Shown: positions 10,636 through 20,767, counted from the first letter of the stretch. The stretch is 64,000 bases of DNA from Nitrosovibrio sp. Nv4 (GCF_900215485.1 NZ_OCMZ01000001.1:1674001-1738000); one strand, 5' to 3'. Notes: a model not told the origin generated them from the sequence alone. Program-made: numbers and translations.

Positions 10636-10731
10636 CGTCGGGTTACGCTACCCGGCCTACAGAACTGGCCCGACCTACAAAATGCGTTGGCAAATGAGCG
10701 GCCCCGTCGGGTTACGCTACGTTAACCCGAC
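10636..10731. repeat. REP-like intergenic repeat between nuoI and nuoJ
   Basis: The 16-mer CGTCGGGTTACGCTAC occurs twice, at 10636-10651 and 10705-10720. The second copy forms a perfect 9-bp inverted repeat: GTCGGGTTA (10706-10714) with TAACCCGAC (10723-10731), loop 8 nt. The first copy has a looser partner, GGCCCGACCTAC near 10667-10678. The layout resembles the dispersed GTCGGGTTACGCTAC palindromes seen in many proteobacterial genomes. It sits inside an operon, so it may form an mRNA hairpin. Confidence 0.75.
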
Positions 10732-10763
10732 TCCTGGAACATCGAACTTATAGAAGTACCCAC

Positions 10764-11369
10764 ATGAGTTTTGCGGATATAATTTTCTATTTTTTCTCGG
10801 CAGTGCTGGTGGCGTCAGCTCTCGGTGTCATTACTGCGCGCAATCCGGTGCATTCCGCATTGTTGCTGGTGCTGGCTTTTTTTACCTCTGCAGGATTATG
10901 GCTGCTGCTGCAGGCGGAATTTCTCGCGATTACGCTGGTACTGGTATATGTGGGCGCCGTGATGGTGTTGTTCCTGTTCGTGGTGATGATGCTGGATATC
11001 AATCTTGATCAATTACGTGAAGGATTCTGGAAATGGTTTCCGTTTGGAGCGTTGCTCGCCTTGCTGATGTCGGCTGAGATGGCCATGGTGCTGATGGGCA
11101 AGCAGTTCGGCATTGATGAAATGCCGGCTCCGCCATCGCGCGCTGCTGATTACAGCAATACCAAAGAGCTAGGGCGCCTGATTTATACCGAATATGTTTA
11201 CGCCTTTGAGCTGGCGGCTGTCATTCTGCTCGTGGCGATAGTAGCCGCCATAGCGCTGACGCTGCGGCGCCGTACCGGCAACAAAGCGATGGATGTGGCA
11301 AAGCAGGTTGCGGTGAAGCGCGAAGACCGGATCCGTATGGTGACGATGCCATCCGAAAAGAAAGAATAA
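10764..11369 (+). CDS. nuoJ: NADH-quinone oxidoreductase subunit J
   Basis: NuoJ (201 aa) is a membrane subunit with five predicted helices in its first 170 residues. The family motif runs from NPVHSALLLVLAFF through LVYVGAVMVLFLFVVMML, which contains the pi-bulge helix TM3 and its conserved aromatic and glycine residues. The charged C-terminal tail (about 30 residues, rich in Lys/Arg) is cytoplasmic. It is the first gene after the repeat-containing gap. Confidence 0.97.
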   Translation: MSFADIIFYFFSAVLVASALGVITARNPVHSALLLVLAFFTSAGLWLLLQAEFLAITLVLVYVGAVMVLFLFVVMMLDINLDQLREGFWKWFPFGALLALLMSAEMAMVLMGKQFGIDEMPAPPSRAADYSNTKELGRLIYTEYVYAFELAAVILLVAIVAAIALTLRRRTGNKAMDVAKQVAVKREDRIRMVTMPSEKKE

Positions 11370-11423
11370 AAAGTAATTACATAGTCAGGCGTATTTTGAC
11401 ATTGTCCTAAAAGGGGGCGCAGT

Positions 11424-11729
11424 TTGGTTTCATTATCCCATTACCTGGTTCTCGGTGCGATTCTGTTCGCCATCAGTATTGTGGGGATATTCCTCAACAG
11501 GAAAAATGTGATTATCCTCTTGATGGCAATTGAACTGATGCTGTTGGCGGTAAACATGAATTTTGTCGCCTTCTCCCACTATCTGCAGGATACAGCGGGG
11601 CAAATTTTCGTGTTTTTCATTCTTACCGTGGCCGCGGCAGAATCCGCCATTGGCCTGGCGATATTGGTGGTGCTGTTTCGCAACCTGCACACCATCAATG
11701 TAGATGACCTGGATAAACTTAAAGGATAG
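11424..11729 (+). CDS. nuoK: NADH-quinone oxidoreductase subunit K
   Basis: NuoK (101 aa, the usual length) has three helices and belongs to the proton-translocation path. The start is TTG with a strong AAAGGGGG site about 8 nt upstream; no ATG is available before the first helix. The conserved glutamate in [14 protein letters not shown] and the second in [13 protein letters not shown] are the membrane carboxylates important for coupling in the family. Confidence 0.97.
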   Translation: MVSLSHYLVLGAILFAISIVGIFLNRKNVIILLMAIELMLLAVNMNFVAFSHYLQDTAGQIFVFFILTVAAAESAIGLAILVVLFRNLHTINVDDLDKLKG

Positions 11730-11800
11730 CTTTCAGGGCGAGAACCCAGGGACGTCCCAGGGTCGGGTATTGGCGATTCAAACAACAAAAACTGAATTTC

Positions 11801-13756
11801 ATGACTGAGATGCAAAAACTATATCTATTGGTGCCGTTGGCGCCTCTGGCCGGGGCGCTTGTTGCCGGGCTACTCGGGCGCCTGATCGGTCCCGCATGGA
11901 GTCATCGCATTACCATCTTGTTGATGCTCGTTTGCGTGGCCGCGTCCGTCACCGTTTTTCTGGATGTGCTGAAGGGAAACATCTATAACGGTAGTGTTTA
12001 CACTTGGCTGACCTCCGGCGACACCCGTTTCGAGGTTGGATTTCTGATCGATCAACTCTCGGCCACAATGATGATTGTGGTGAGCTTTGTTTCTTTAATG
12101 GTGCATATCTACACGATCGGATATATGCACGAGGATCCTGGCTACCAGCGCTTTTTCAGCTATATCTCGCTATTCACCTTCTCCATGCTGATGCTGGTGA
12201 TGTCCAATAATTTTCTCCAGCTTTTCTTTGGCTGGGAGGCGGTGGGACTGGTTTCCTATCTGCTTATCGGATTCTGGTATACGCGTCCCACCGCAATTTA
12301 TGCCAACCTGAAAGCGTTCCTGGTCAATCGCGTCGGCGATTTTGGCTTTCTCCTCGGCATCGGTCTGGTACTGATATATTTCGGCACGCTCGATTATGCG
12401 TCCGTATTCGCCCAGGCGCCGCAGATCGTGACGCAGACGATCGAAATCATTCCCGGCTCGCAGTGGGAGCTCTTGTCCGCGATCTGTATTTTGCTCTTCG
12501 TCGGTGCAATGGGTAAATCAGCGCAATTTCCGTTACATGTATGGCTGCCTGATTCAATGGAGGGTCCAACGCCGATTTCCGCGCTGATCCATGCCGCTAC
12601 GATGGTGACCGCGGGTATTTTCATGGTGGCGCGCATGTCGCCGCTGTTTGAGTTAACCGAAACGGCGCTATCGTTCATGCTGGTGATCGGTGGCATCACC
12701 ACGCTATTCATGGCGCTGGTGGCGATTGTTCAGAACGACATCAAGCGCGTGGTGGCGTATTCGACATTGTCACAACTGGGTTACATGACGATAGCCCTCG
12801 GCGCATCGGCTTATTCCGCCGGCATTTTTCATCTCATGACCCATGCTTTTTTCAAGGCGGTGCTGTTTCTGGGCGCAGGCTCCGTCATTATCGCCATGCA
12901 TCACGAGCAGGACATGCGGAAAATGGGCGGACTCAGGAAGTATATGCCAATCACATATTGGACAATGTTCATCGCTGCATTGGCCAGCGCCGGAGTACCT
13001 GGTTTTTCGGGTTTCTTCTCCAAGGACGCCATCATCGAAGCGACACACTTTGCCGATATTCCCGGTGCCGGCTTCGCTTACTTCTGCGCGGTCACCACTG
13101 TATTCGTTACTGCGTTTTACACCTTTCGCCTGCTGTTCATGACGTTTCATGGCAAGCCTCGGATGGACCATCATACTGAAGAACATCTGCATGAATCGCC
13201 TTGGGTGGTGACGCTGCCGCTCGTTGCCCTGGCAATACCCTCGATCGGTGCGGGCTGGCTTATCGGGCCGATGTTGTTTGGAGATTATTTTGGCAGCACC
13301 ATACAAATCATGCCTCAGCATGAGGCCATGGCGAGAATGTCAGCGGAATTTCGTGGCATATTCGGGATGATGACTCACGCGGTGTCTACCTTGCCATTCT
13401 GGTTCTCCATCGGTGGAATTTTCACTGCCTGGTATCTATATATGGTGAAAACCGATTTGCCGGGAAAAATAAAGCAGGCTGCCGGACCTCTTTTCACACT
13501 GCTCGACCGTAAATATTTCATCGACGAATTTTATTCCTGGCTCTTCGCGGGAGGTGCCCGTGCACTCGGCAGGGGATTGTGGAAATTCGGCGATGCAAAA
13601 GTGATTGACGGATTCTTCGTTAATGGGACAGCGCGAGTGGTCGCCGGAACCGCCATGCTGGTGCGCCGCTTCCAGTCCGGCTATATCTATCACTATGCGT
13701 TCACCATGATCGTTGGTGTTTTTATACTGATGAGCTTGTGGTTGTTCGTATCATAG
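11801..13756 (+). CDS. nuoL: NADH-quinone oxidoreductase subunit L
   Basis: NuoL (651 aa) is the distal antiporter-like proton pump with about 16 helices and a C-terminal lateral helix. The family signatures are visible: the glutamate in FFGWEAVGLVSYLLIGFW, the lysine and histidine in GKSAQFPLHVWLPDSMEGPTP, and the HAFFKAVLFLGAG segment. Two starts are possible, ATG 11801 or ATG 11810; I give the first. The C-terminal region from about 540 holds the long amphipathic helix. Confidence 0.97.
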   Translation: MTEMQKLYLLVPLAPLAGALVAGLLGRLIGPAWSHRITILLMLVCVAASVTVFLDVLKGNIYNGSVYTWLTSGDTRFEVGFLIDQLSATMMIVVSFVSLMVHIYTIGYMHEDPGYQRFFSYISLFTFSMLMLVMSNNFLQLFFGWEAVGLVSYLLIGFWYTRPTAIYANLKAFLVNRVGDFGFLLGIGLVLIYFGTLDYASVFAQAPQIVTQTIEIIPGSQWELLSAICILLFVGAMGKSAQFPLHVWLPDSMEGPTPISALIHAATMVTAGIFMVARMSPLFELTETALSFMLVIGGITTLFMALVAIVQNDIKRVVAYSTLSQLGYMTIALGASAYSAGIFHLMTHAFFKAVLFLGAGSVIIAMHHEQDMRKMGGLRKYMPITYWTMFIAALASAGVPGFSGFFSKDAIIEATHFADIPGAGFAYFCAVTTVFVTAFYTFRLLFMTFHGKPRMDHHTEEHLHESPWVVTLPLVALAIPSIGAGWLIGPMLFGDYFGSTIQIMPQHEAMARMSAEFRGIFGMMTHAVSTLPFWFSIGGIFTAWYLYMVKTDLPGKIKQAAGPLFTLLDRKYFIDEFYSWLFAGGARALGRGLWKFGDAKVIDGFFVNGTARVVAGTAMLVRRFQSGYIYHYAFTMIVGVFILMSLWLFVS

Positions 13757-13834
13757 GGCAACAAAATACAATAAAAATATTATTGCGGTCTTTAGCCGCA
13801 TCCGCTGCACGCTAATGAATAAAATGGAATAAAC

Positions 13835-15319
13835 ATGTTGTTTGGTCTTCCCCTGTTAAGTCTTGTCATCTGGCTGCCTATTCTTGCCGGCATTGGTGTG
13901 CTTGCGACGGGCGGCGATCGCAATGCCCACTTGGCAAGGTGGATCGCGCTCATCGGTGCGGTAGCGGGTTTTCTGGTTGCAATCCCGCTTTATACGCAGT
14001 TCGATCCGTTAACAAATGCCATGCAGTTCGTCGAATATAACCTCTGGATCGAGCGCTTCAATATTCATTATCATCTTGGCGTGGATGGAATTGCCATGCC
14101 GCTGATCCTGCTGAATTGCTTCACTACCCCGCTGGTGATAATGGCCGGATGGCAGGTGATAAGCAAACGCGTGTCTCAATATATGGCCGCGTTTCTTATC
14201 ATGTCAGGTATTGTCAACGGGGTGTTTTCATCACTCGATGCGATTTTGTTCTATGTCTTCTGGGAAGCTTCGCTGATCCCGATGTTTCTCATCATTGGCG
14301 TGTGGGGCGGCCCCAACCGCGTGTATGCCGCAATCAAGTTTTTTCTTTACACGCTCCTGGGTTCCCTGCTGATGCTGGTGGCATTCATTTATCTCTATCA
14401 GGTTTCCGGCGGCAGTTTTTCGATACTTGATTACCACAAGCTCCCACTACCACTGGCGCCGCAAATTCTGATATTTGTCGCTTTCCTGCTGGCATTCGCG
14501 GTCAAGGTGCCGATGTGGCCGGTTCATACCTGGCTGCCGGATGCCCACGTGGAAGCACCCACGGGTGGGTCGGTAGTGCTGGCAGCAATACTGCTGAAGA
14601 TGGGTGGTTATGGTTTCTTGCGCTTTTCACTGCCGATCGTGCCGGATGCGAGCCAGTCCCTTTCAGGCATGATGATTGCGTTGTCACTGATTGCGGTCGT
14701 TTATATCGGTCTTGTTGCATTGGTGCAGGCAGATATGAAAAAGCTCATTGCCTATTCATCGGTAGCGCATATGGGATTTGTCACGCTTGGTTTTTTCCTG
14801 TTCAATTCTTACGGGATCGAGGGTGCGATGGTGCAGATGATTTCGCATGGGTTTATATCCGCCGCCATGTTTCTATGCGTTGGAGTGATGTATGACCGGC
14901 TCCATTCGCGCCAGATAGCCGACTACGGGGGGCTCGCCAGCAGAATGCCGATATTCGCTGCATTCTTCATGCTGTTTGCCATGGCTAATTCCGGGTTGCC
15001 CGGCACCAGTGGTTTTGTCGGCGAATTCATTGTCATCATGGCTGCCGTGAAGGTCAATTTCTGGTACGCGTTCTTCGCCGCCACCACGCTTATAACCGGA
15101 GCGGCGTACACGCTCTGGATGTACAAGCGCGTAATATTCGGTGCGGTGGTACATCCGGCTGTGGAAGGGATGCAGGATATCGGCAGGCGCGAGATTCTGA
15201 TACTCGCGGTTCTGGCGGCAGCTGTGCTGGGGATGGGCCTCTACCCGTTACCGTTGATGGAAGTGATGCATACCACCGTAGATGATTTGCTTGCGCACGT
15301 CAGTCGCAGCAAGTTGTAG
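13835..15319 (+). CDS. nuoM: NADH-quinone oxidoreductase subunit M
   Basis: NuoM (494 aa) is the middle antiporter-like pump subunit with about 14 helices. The key TM5 glutamate is in FYVFWEASLIPMFLIIG and the lysine is in FAVKVPMWPVHTWLPDAHVEAPT. The motif IAYSSVAHMGFV is shared with NuoL and NuoN. The start ATG at 13835 follows a 78-nt A/T-rich gap after nuoL. Confidence 0.98.
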   Translation: MLFGLPLLSLVIWLPILAGIGVLATGGDRNAHLARWIALIGAVAGFLVAIPLYTQFDPLTNAMQFVEYNLWIERFNIHYHLGVDGIAMPLILLNCFTTPLVIMAGWQVISKRVSQYMAAFLIMSGIVNGVFSSLDAILFYVFWEASLIPMFLIIGVWGGPNRVYAAIKFFLYTLLGSLLMLVAFIYLYQVSGGSFSILDYHKLPLPLAPQILIFVAFLLAFAVKVPMWPVHTWLPDAHVEAPTGGSVVLAAILLKMGGYGFLRFSLPIVPDASQSLSGMMIALSLIAVVYIGLVALVQADMKKLIAYSSVAHMGFVTLGFFLFNSYGIEGAMVQMISHGFISAAMFLCVGVMYDRLHSRQIADYGGLASRMPIFAAFFMLFAMANSGLPGTSGFVGEFIVIMAAVKVNFWYAFFAATTLITGAAYTLWMYKRVIFGAVVHPAVEGMQDIGRREILILAVLAAAVLGMGLYPLPLMEVMHTTVDDLLAHVSRSKL

Positions 15320-15355
15320 TTTAAATAAGATGGCCCTGCTTGTTCGAGGATGATA

Positions 15356-16798
15356 ATGAATTTTACCCAGCCTGATTTCGCGCCTGCCTATGCGGAGATA
15401 TTCCTGCTGGTCATGGTATGCGTGGTGTTACTGGCCGATCTTGCCTGGGGCGAGAAAAAATCCTCGGTCGCGTACCTGTTGTCGCAGATATCGTTGCTCG
15501 GTTGCATGTTTATCACTTTTGCCACTTCTGCGCCTGGCGTCGTATATACGTTTTCCGGAATGTTCGTCGACGATGCCATGGCCGACATACTGAAGATGCT
15601 CGTGTACATAACGGTGTCCACCGTGTTGGTGTATTCGCGCAATTATATTTCTCTGAGGGGTATGCTCAGCGGCGAGTTTTTCGGTCTGGCCCTCTTCGCA
15701 ACACTGGGTATGATGGTGATGATTTCTGCAAGTCATTTCCTGACTCTCTACCTGGGACTGGAACTCCTGTCATTGTCGCTATACGCGATGGTGGCGTTGA
15801 GACGCTCGGTTGGCGCAACCGAAGCGGCGATAAAATTTTTCGTCCTTGGCGCGCTGGCTTCCGGCTTTTTGCTGTATGGCATGTCCATGATATACGGTTC
15901 GACCGGATCGCTTGATATTCCCCGCATCGTCGAAGTGATTCAGACCGGCTCAATCAACCATGCGGTACTGGTGGTCGGTCTTGTATTCATTGTTGCCGGT
16001 ATCAGTTTCAAGTTGAGTGCGGCGCCGTTTCACATGTGGGTTCCGGATGTTTACGAGGGAGCACCAACAGCGGTTGTCCTGTTTGTCGGTTCTGCGCCCA
16101 AGCTGGCGGCGTTCGGCTTTGTCATGCGTCTGCTGGCGGAAGGTCTGGGGGGAATGGCGGCGGATTGGCAGGGAATGCTCATCATTCTGGCGGTTATGTC
16201 CATGGTGATCGGCAATCTTGCCGCCATTGCCCAGACCAATATCAAGCGCATGCTGGCGTATTCCACCATCTCGCATATGGGATTCATGTTGCTCGGCATT
16301 ATCGGCGCGGATGGGAATGGCTACAGTGCAGCAATGTTCTATGTTGTGGTGTACGTGCTGATGACGCTGGGCACATTCGGCATGATCATTCTTTTATCGC
16401 GCGAGGGATTCGAGGCTGAAAAGCTCGACGACTTCAAAGGGCTCAACCGGCGCAATCCATGGTATGCGTTTATCATGTTGCTGCTGATGTTTTCAATGGC
16501 CGGCATTCCCCCAACGGTGGGTATTTATGCCAAGTTGTCGGTATTGCAAGCGGTGCTGAGCGTCGGCTATGTCTGGCTGGCGGTGGTGGCGGTACTTCTT
16601 TCGCTGATCGGCGTGTTTTATTACCTGCGAATCGTGAAGCTGATGTACTTCGACGAACCTGAAACAGATGTGCCCATAGTGCCGCAGGTTGACGTCAAAG
16701 TATTGCTCAGCGCGAATGGGTTGGCGATGCTCGGGTTTGGGCTTTTTCCCCAGGCATTGATTGCGTTGTGTGCTTATGCTATTCAACAGTCAATGTAA
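15356..16798 (+). CDS. nuoN: NADH-quinone oxidoreductase subunit N
   Basis: NuoN (480 aa) is the third antiporter-like membrane subunit and the last gene of the operon. It shows the typical [16 protein letters not shown] segment with the TM5 glutamate, the [21 protein letters not shown] segment with the central lysine, and [17 protein letters not shown] choose ATG 15356 because CGAGG lies 6 nt upstream; ATG 15350 overlaps that site. No clear terminator follows in the 117 nt to the next gene. Confidence 0.97.
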   Translation: MNFTQPDFAPAYAEIFLLVMVCVVLLADLAWGEKKSSVAYLLSQISLLGCMFITFATSAPGVVYTFSGMFVDDAMADILKMLVYITVSTVLVYSRNYISLRGMLSGEFFGLALFATLGMMVMISASHFLTLYLGLELLSLSLYAMVALRRSVGATEAAIKFFVLGALASGFLLYGMSMIYGSTGSLDIPRIVEVIQTGSINHAVLVVGLVFIVAGISFKLSAAPFHMWVPDVYEGAPTAVVLFVGSAPKLAAFGFVMRLLAEGLGGMAADWQGMLIILAVMSMVIGNLAAIAQTNIKRMLAYSTISHMGFMLLGIIGADGNGYSAAMFYVVVYVLMTLGTFGMIILLSREGFEAEKLDDFKGLNRRNPWYAFIMLLLMFSMAGIPPTVGIYAKLSVLQAVLSVGYVWLAVVAVLLSLIGVFYYLRIVKLMYFDEPETDVPIVPQVDVKVLLSANGLAMLGFGLFPQALIALCAYAIQQSM

Positions 16799-16915
16799 TG
16801 CGCCAAGGTTGAGACTGATGTGCTTTCGATTCATGACGTCAAGTTAGGAAGCGAGAGACAAAGTTAGGGGTACAAAACTACCTTACTCACAAAGCTAAGC
16901 AATCTGGACTACGCG

Positions 16916-17476
16916 ATGAAGATAGGGATAACTGAGACGGTCATCGAATATCCCGGTGGGGATCTCACTGCCTGGAAGATAGGAGAGAAGAAGAAGCTGC
17001 TTGAAGGGCACATCCCACCAGGAGATGTCTTCAATCAGCCTACATACCACTTTGGTGAGTACTTCGTACTGAATTACTTTATGAAGGCGCGATGGTTAGG
17101 CTATCGTTTCTATGCGCTTGGTGAATGGGAGCCAAATAACCCGAAGGTCCTAGAGGGACGCAAGAAGATAGAAGAAATATTCGCAAAACAAAAGCTTGCA
17201 GAGTTTAGGCGCCAGCGTGCCCTATCTGGGTATGCCGGCGGCAAAGGCGAACCCGACTTGTTCCTCTACATGGAATCCGGCCCGACCCTGTTCCTTGAAA
17301 TCAAGAAGGAAGGTGATAATGTCGCGCCTGCGCAGCTGACCTGCTTGGCGCAGATAAAATCTATTCTCGAAGCGGATGTGGGAATTGTGTATCTAGCCAA
17401 GTACGGCCAGCAATACAAGGCGAAGACTTATGAGCTTGACCTCGAAACATTTGTAGGCCACCCGCAAGTCGCCTAA
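16916..17476 (+). CDS. VRR-NUC-like PD-(D/E)XK nuclease-fold protein
   Basis: This orphan 186-aa protein shows the order of catalytic residues of a VRR-NUC type PD-(D/E)XK fold: Glu48 in an N-terminal helix, GEPD with Asp114, then LFLEIKKEG with Glu128 and Lys130, and Gln140 in the following helix (APAQLTCLAQIKSIL). VRR-NUC proteins act as structure-specific DNA nucleases or junction resolvases, often in phages or fused to helicases. Here it stands alone, with no helicase, methylase or transposase beside it. Its segment looks more A/G-rich than the nuo operon, which suggests later acquisition. The substrate is unknown. The fold assignment is inferred from motif order only. Confidence 0.6.
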   Translation: MKIGITETVIEYPGGDLTAWKIGEKKKLLEGHIPPGDVFNQPTYHFGEYFVLNYFMKARWLGYRFYALGEWEPNNPKVLEGRKKIEEIFAKQKLAEFRRQRALSGYAGGKGEPDLFLYMESGPTLFLEIKKEGDNVAPAQLTCLAQIKSILEADVGIVYLAKYGQQYKAKTYELDLETFVGHPQVA

Positions 17477-17541
17477 TCCTTTCATTGAGTAAACCTCCCA
17501 GCCTGCAGCAAGTCGCTTCCTGAGTGCTTATTCATGGTTCC

Positions 17542-18657
17542 TTAAAGTTTCTTATAGCTGATGCGATAAATCACCCCAGCATAATCGTCAGAAACGAGCA
17601 GCGCGCCGTCGGGCATGACCAGCACATCCACTGGCCTTCCCCACGCGTTTTCCTTTTCCAGCCAGCCTTCAGCGAACACTTCCTGTTTTACCACCTTGTT
17701 GTTTTTTATCCGTACAAGGTTGAGGCGATAACCAGTTTTATTGCGGCGATTCCACGACCCGTGTTCGGCAACAAAAATGCTGTTGCGGTATTCCGAGGGG
17801 AACATTTTGCCTGTATAGAAGCGCATCCCTAACGTTGCTACATGCGCTCCGAATTTGGCTACGGGCGGAACAAGTTTGCGGCAATCGCGCTTCGCGCCAT
17901 ATTTAGGATCTAAAATATCGTCGCCATGGCAGTAGGGATATCCGAAATGCATGCCTTTACTTGGTGCCCGGTTGAGTTCGTCAGGCGGTATGTTATCGCC
18001 CATCCAGTCACGGCCATTGTCGGTGAACCATAATTCCTTTGTTTCAGGATGCCAATCGAACCCCAACGAATTCCGCACCCCATATGCGAAGGCCTCATAA
18101 TCGGTGCCGTCGGGCTTGATACGTGAAATCAGCGAAAACTCATCCGGATCCGTTTCACAGGCATTGCAGGGCGCGCCGACCGCCACATATAGCAGATCAT
18201 CAGGTCCAAAACCAATGTATCGGCCTCCATGGTGTTTCTCGCGGGGAAATCTGGTTGTCACCACGTGCGGTTTGCCGGGTTGATCGAGTTTTTGTTCGAT
18301 GTCGTCAAAGCGCAGAATGCGATCGACTGCGGAAACGTATAGTGAACCATCGCGAAATGCTACTCCTACCGGGAGGTTGAGCCTGTTGGCGATGGTTTTG
18401 ACCTGGCGTGCTCCGCCAGTTTCGGTAATGGCGTATACCTTGCCCTCCGCCATCGAGCCTGCGAATACTGTGCCATTTTTTCCGATTGCCAGTCCGCGCG
18501 CGTTGGGTGCTTCCGCCCACACTTCAATGGAAAAACCGGGAGGCAGCTTTATCTTGTCCAGCGGCAATTCACGGGATTGGTCTTGTGCGGCCGCAGGCAA
18601 GACAAAACAGAGCATACACATGGTTATGAAACAGGTAAGAGCTTTCACGACGGGCAT
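17542..18657 (-). CDS. Exported glucose/sorbosone dehydrogenase-like beta-propeller (PQQ-type)
   Basis: This 371-aa protein has a clear signal peptide (MPVVKALTCFITMCMLCFVLP, cut near AAAQD). The mature part repeats propeller blades: LPPGFSIEVWAEAPNARGLA, GRYIGFGPDDLLYVAVGAPCN, DGTDYEAFAYGVRNSLGFDW, ELWFTDNGRDWMGDN and NSIFVAEHGSWNRR. These are hallmarks of the GSDH/sorbosone dehydrogenase family. Family members oxidise sugars in the periplasm using PQQ, though many homologues have no known substrate. Three cysteines (CNACETD and the CRKL area) suggest disulfides or metal binding. The gene stands alone on the - strand, so its substrate is open. Confidence 0.8.
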   Translation of the reverse strand: MPVVKALTCFITMCMLCFVLPAAAQDQSRELPLDKIKLPPGFSIEVWAEAPNARGLAIGKNGTVFAGSMAEGKVYAITETGGARQVKTIANRLNLPVGVAFRDGSLYVSAVDRILRFDDIEQKLDQPGKPHVVTTRFPREKHHGGRYIGFGPDDLLYVAVGAPCNACETDPDEFSLISRIKPDGTDYEAFAYGVRNSLGFDWHPETKELWFTDNGRDWMGDNIPPDELNRAPSKGMHFGYPYCHGDDILDPKYGAKRDCRKLVPPVAKFGAHVATLGMRFYTGKMFPSEYRNSIFVAEHGSWNRRNKTGYRLNLVRIKNNKVVKQEVFAEGWLEKENAWGRPVDVLVMPDGALLVSDDYAGVIYRISYKKL

Positions 18658-18685
18658 AGATCAGACTCCGATTTATATGGCCATC

Positions 18686-18715
18686 CAGGGAACAGAATGG
18701 CAGGGAACAGAATGG
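18686..18715 (+). repeat. 15-bp perfect tandem repeat upstream of htpG
   Basis: CAGGGAACAGAATGG occurs twice back to back (18686-18700 and 18701-18715). It lies in the divergent gap between the dehydrogenase-like gene and htpG. It may be a replication-slippage duplication. Confidence 0.85.
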
Positions 18716-18754
18716 AAAACAATGAACGACGAATTGCTTGTTGATGCTGAGCAC

Positions 18755-18781
18755 CTTGAAAATTCTTAATCTGCCCTCAAT
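18755..18781 (+). promoter_or_regulatory. Putative sigma-32 (heat-shock) promoter of htpG
   Basis: CTTGAAA at 18755-18761 matches the sigma-32 -35 consensus exactly. After a 12-nt spacer, CCCTCAAT at 18774-18781 resembles the CCCCATNT -10 element. The htpG start codon is 33 nt further on. The neighbouring gene is a chaperone known to be heat-induced in many bacteria, which supports the call. Confidence 0.65.
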
Positions 18782-18813
18782 TATATACTTGCATTTTTTT
18801 AAGAGAGGAAACC

Positions 18814-20733
18814 ATGGAAGCCACAGCTACAAAAGAACATTTAAGTTTTCAGACGGAAGTAAAGCAGTTGCTCAAGCTGATGATTCATTCCTTGTATAGT
18901 AACAAGGAAATTTTTTTGCGCGAACTGATTTCCAATGCATCGGATGCCGCTGATAAGCTACGCTTCGAAGGATTAACCGATGGCGCATTGTACGAGTCTG
19001 ACTCAGAGCTGAAGATCCGCGTAAGCTTTGATGCAGCATCTCGCACTATCACCATCGCGGATAATGGTATTGGCATGTCGCGACAAGAGGTGATAGACCA
19101 TATAGGTACTATCGCCAAATCCGGGACTCGCGAATTCTTCAGTTCATTAAGCGGTGATCAGGCCAAGGACGCACACTTGATTGGCCAGTTCGGTGTCGGT
19201 TTTTATTCCGCATTTATCGTTTCGGACAAGGTGACGCTTATCACGCGCCGTGCCGGCTTGACGTCCGAACACGGTGTACGGTGGGAATCCGGCGGTGAAG
19301 GGGATTATACGCTTGAGACAGTGGAGAAGGCAGATCGTGGCACGGAAGTCATCCTGCATTTGCGCGAGGGTGAGGATGATTTGCTCAATGGGTGGCGGCT
19401 GCGCTCTATCATCCGCAAGTATTCAGACCATATCACGCTGCCCATCGTGATGAAAAAAGAGGAGTGGTCTCAGGAAAAAAGTGCAAATGTAATGACTGAT
19501 GAAGACGAAACCGTCAATCAGGCAAATGCGCTGTGGGCGCGCCCCAAAAGCGAGATCACGGCGGAGCAGTACGACGAATTCTACAAGCATGTGGCGCATG
19601 ATTTCGAGCCGCCGCTTGCCTATCTTCATGCAAGGGTAGAGGGCAAGCAGGAATATACGCAGCTGCTGTACATTCCCTCACGGGCTCCTTTTGATTTGTA
19701 TGATCGTGACTCCCGCCATGGCATCAAGCTTTATGTCAGGCGGGTGTTCATCATGGATGATGCGAAACAGTTGCTGCCAAATTATTTGCGCTTCGTGCGC
19801 GGGGTGATCGACTCCAACGATTTGCCGCTGAATGTTTCGCGCGAGATATTGCAGGAATCCAAGGACATTGAGGCCATACGTGCCGGGGCGGTAAAAAAAG
19901 TGCTGGGCCTGCTTGAAGACCTGGCTCAAAGCGAGCAGGAAAGTGAAAAGGAAAAATTCAAGACCTTCTGGAAAGAATTCGGGCAGGTTATCAAAGAGGG
20001 CGTCGCGGAAGACTACGCTAACCGTGAACGTATCGCCAAGCTGCTGCGCTTCGTCTCCACTCATATCGACTCTGACGAGCAAGCAGTGTCGTTTAGCGAC
20101 TATATTGCGCGTATGAAGGAAGGGCAGGAAAAAATTTATTATGTTACGGCTGAAAGTCTCAAGGCAGCCAGAAGCAGCCCGCACCTGGAGGTTTTTCGCA
20201 AGAAAGGCATTGAGGTCTTATTGCTGTCCGATCGCGTGGATGAGTGGCTGGTTGCTAACCTGACGGAGTTTGAGGGTAAGCAGTTGCAATCCGTAGCCAA
20301 AGGCAGCCTAGACCTCGGTAAACTGGAAGACGAAGCGGAAAAGAAGGAACAGGAGAAAGAAGCGGATGAATACAAGGAGCTTACCGAGAAAATAAAGGGC
20401 GCTCTCGGCGACCAGGTGAAGGATGTCCGTGTGACATTACGCCTGACCGAGTCTCCTGCCTGTCTCGTGGCGGATAGCCACGACATGGGGGGAAACCTGG
20501 AGCGACTGCTGAAGTCGGCCGGACAGAAAGTGAACCATGCCAAGCCCATCCTGGAAATCAACCCTTATCATGTGATGATACAACGTTTGAAATCGGAGGA
20601 AACCCACTTCGCTGACTGGAGCCATATTTTATTCGATCAGGCATTGCTGGCCGAAGGCGGCCAACTCGATGACCCAGCGGGTTTCGTGAAGCGGATCAAC
20701 GAGCTGTTTCTAAGCACGGCAAATGGAAAATAG
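18814..20733 (+). CDS. htpG: Molecular chaperone HtpG (Hsp90)
   Basis: HtpG (639 aa) is the bacterial Hsp90, a cytosolic ATP-dependent dimeric chaperone. The N-terminal GHKL ATPase motifs are intact: [16 protein letters not shown] (catalytic Glu and Asn), [20 protein letters not shown] and [15 protein letters not shown]. The middle domain has [19 protein letters not shown], with the ATP-sensing arginine region. The C-terminal domain (about 510-639) is the dimerisation region. The GAGAGGAAACC ribosome site lies just before ATG 18814. It appears to be a single-gene unit behind a heat-shock promoter. Confidence 0.98.
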   Translation: MEATATKEHLSFQTEVKQLLKLMIHSLYSNKEIFLRELISNASDAADKLRFEGLTDGALYESDSELKIRVSFDAASRTITIADNGIGMSRQEVIDHIGTIAKSGTREFFSSLSGDQAKDAHLIGQFGVGFYSAFIVSDKVTLITRRAGLTSEHGVRWESGGEGDYTLETVEKADRGTEVILHLREGEDDLLNGWRLRSIIRKYSDHITLPIVMKKEEWSQEKSANVMTDEDETVNQANALWARPKSEITAEQYDEFYKHVAHDFEPPLAYLHARVEGKQEYTQLLYIPSRAPFDLYDRDSRHGIKLYVRRVFIMDDAKQLLPNYLRFVRGVIDSNDLPLNVSREILQESKDIEAIRAGAVKKVLGLLEDLAQSEQESEKEKFKTFWKEFGQVIKEGVAEDYANRERIAKLLRFVSTHIDSDEQAVSFSDYIARMKEGQEKIYYVTAESLKAARSSPHLEVFRKKGIEVLLLSDRVDEWLVANLTEFEGKQLQSVAKGSLDLGKLEDEAEKKEQEKEADEYKELTEKIKGALGDQVKDVRVTLRLTESPACLVADSHDMGGNLERLLKSAGQKVNHAKPILEINPYHVMIQRLKSEETHFADWSHILFDQALLAEGGQLDDPAGFVKRINELFLSTANGK

Positions 20734-20767
20734 CGCTGGTGAGAATGAAGGGCTTTCTCTGCTGAGC

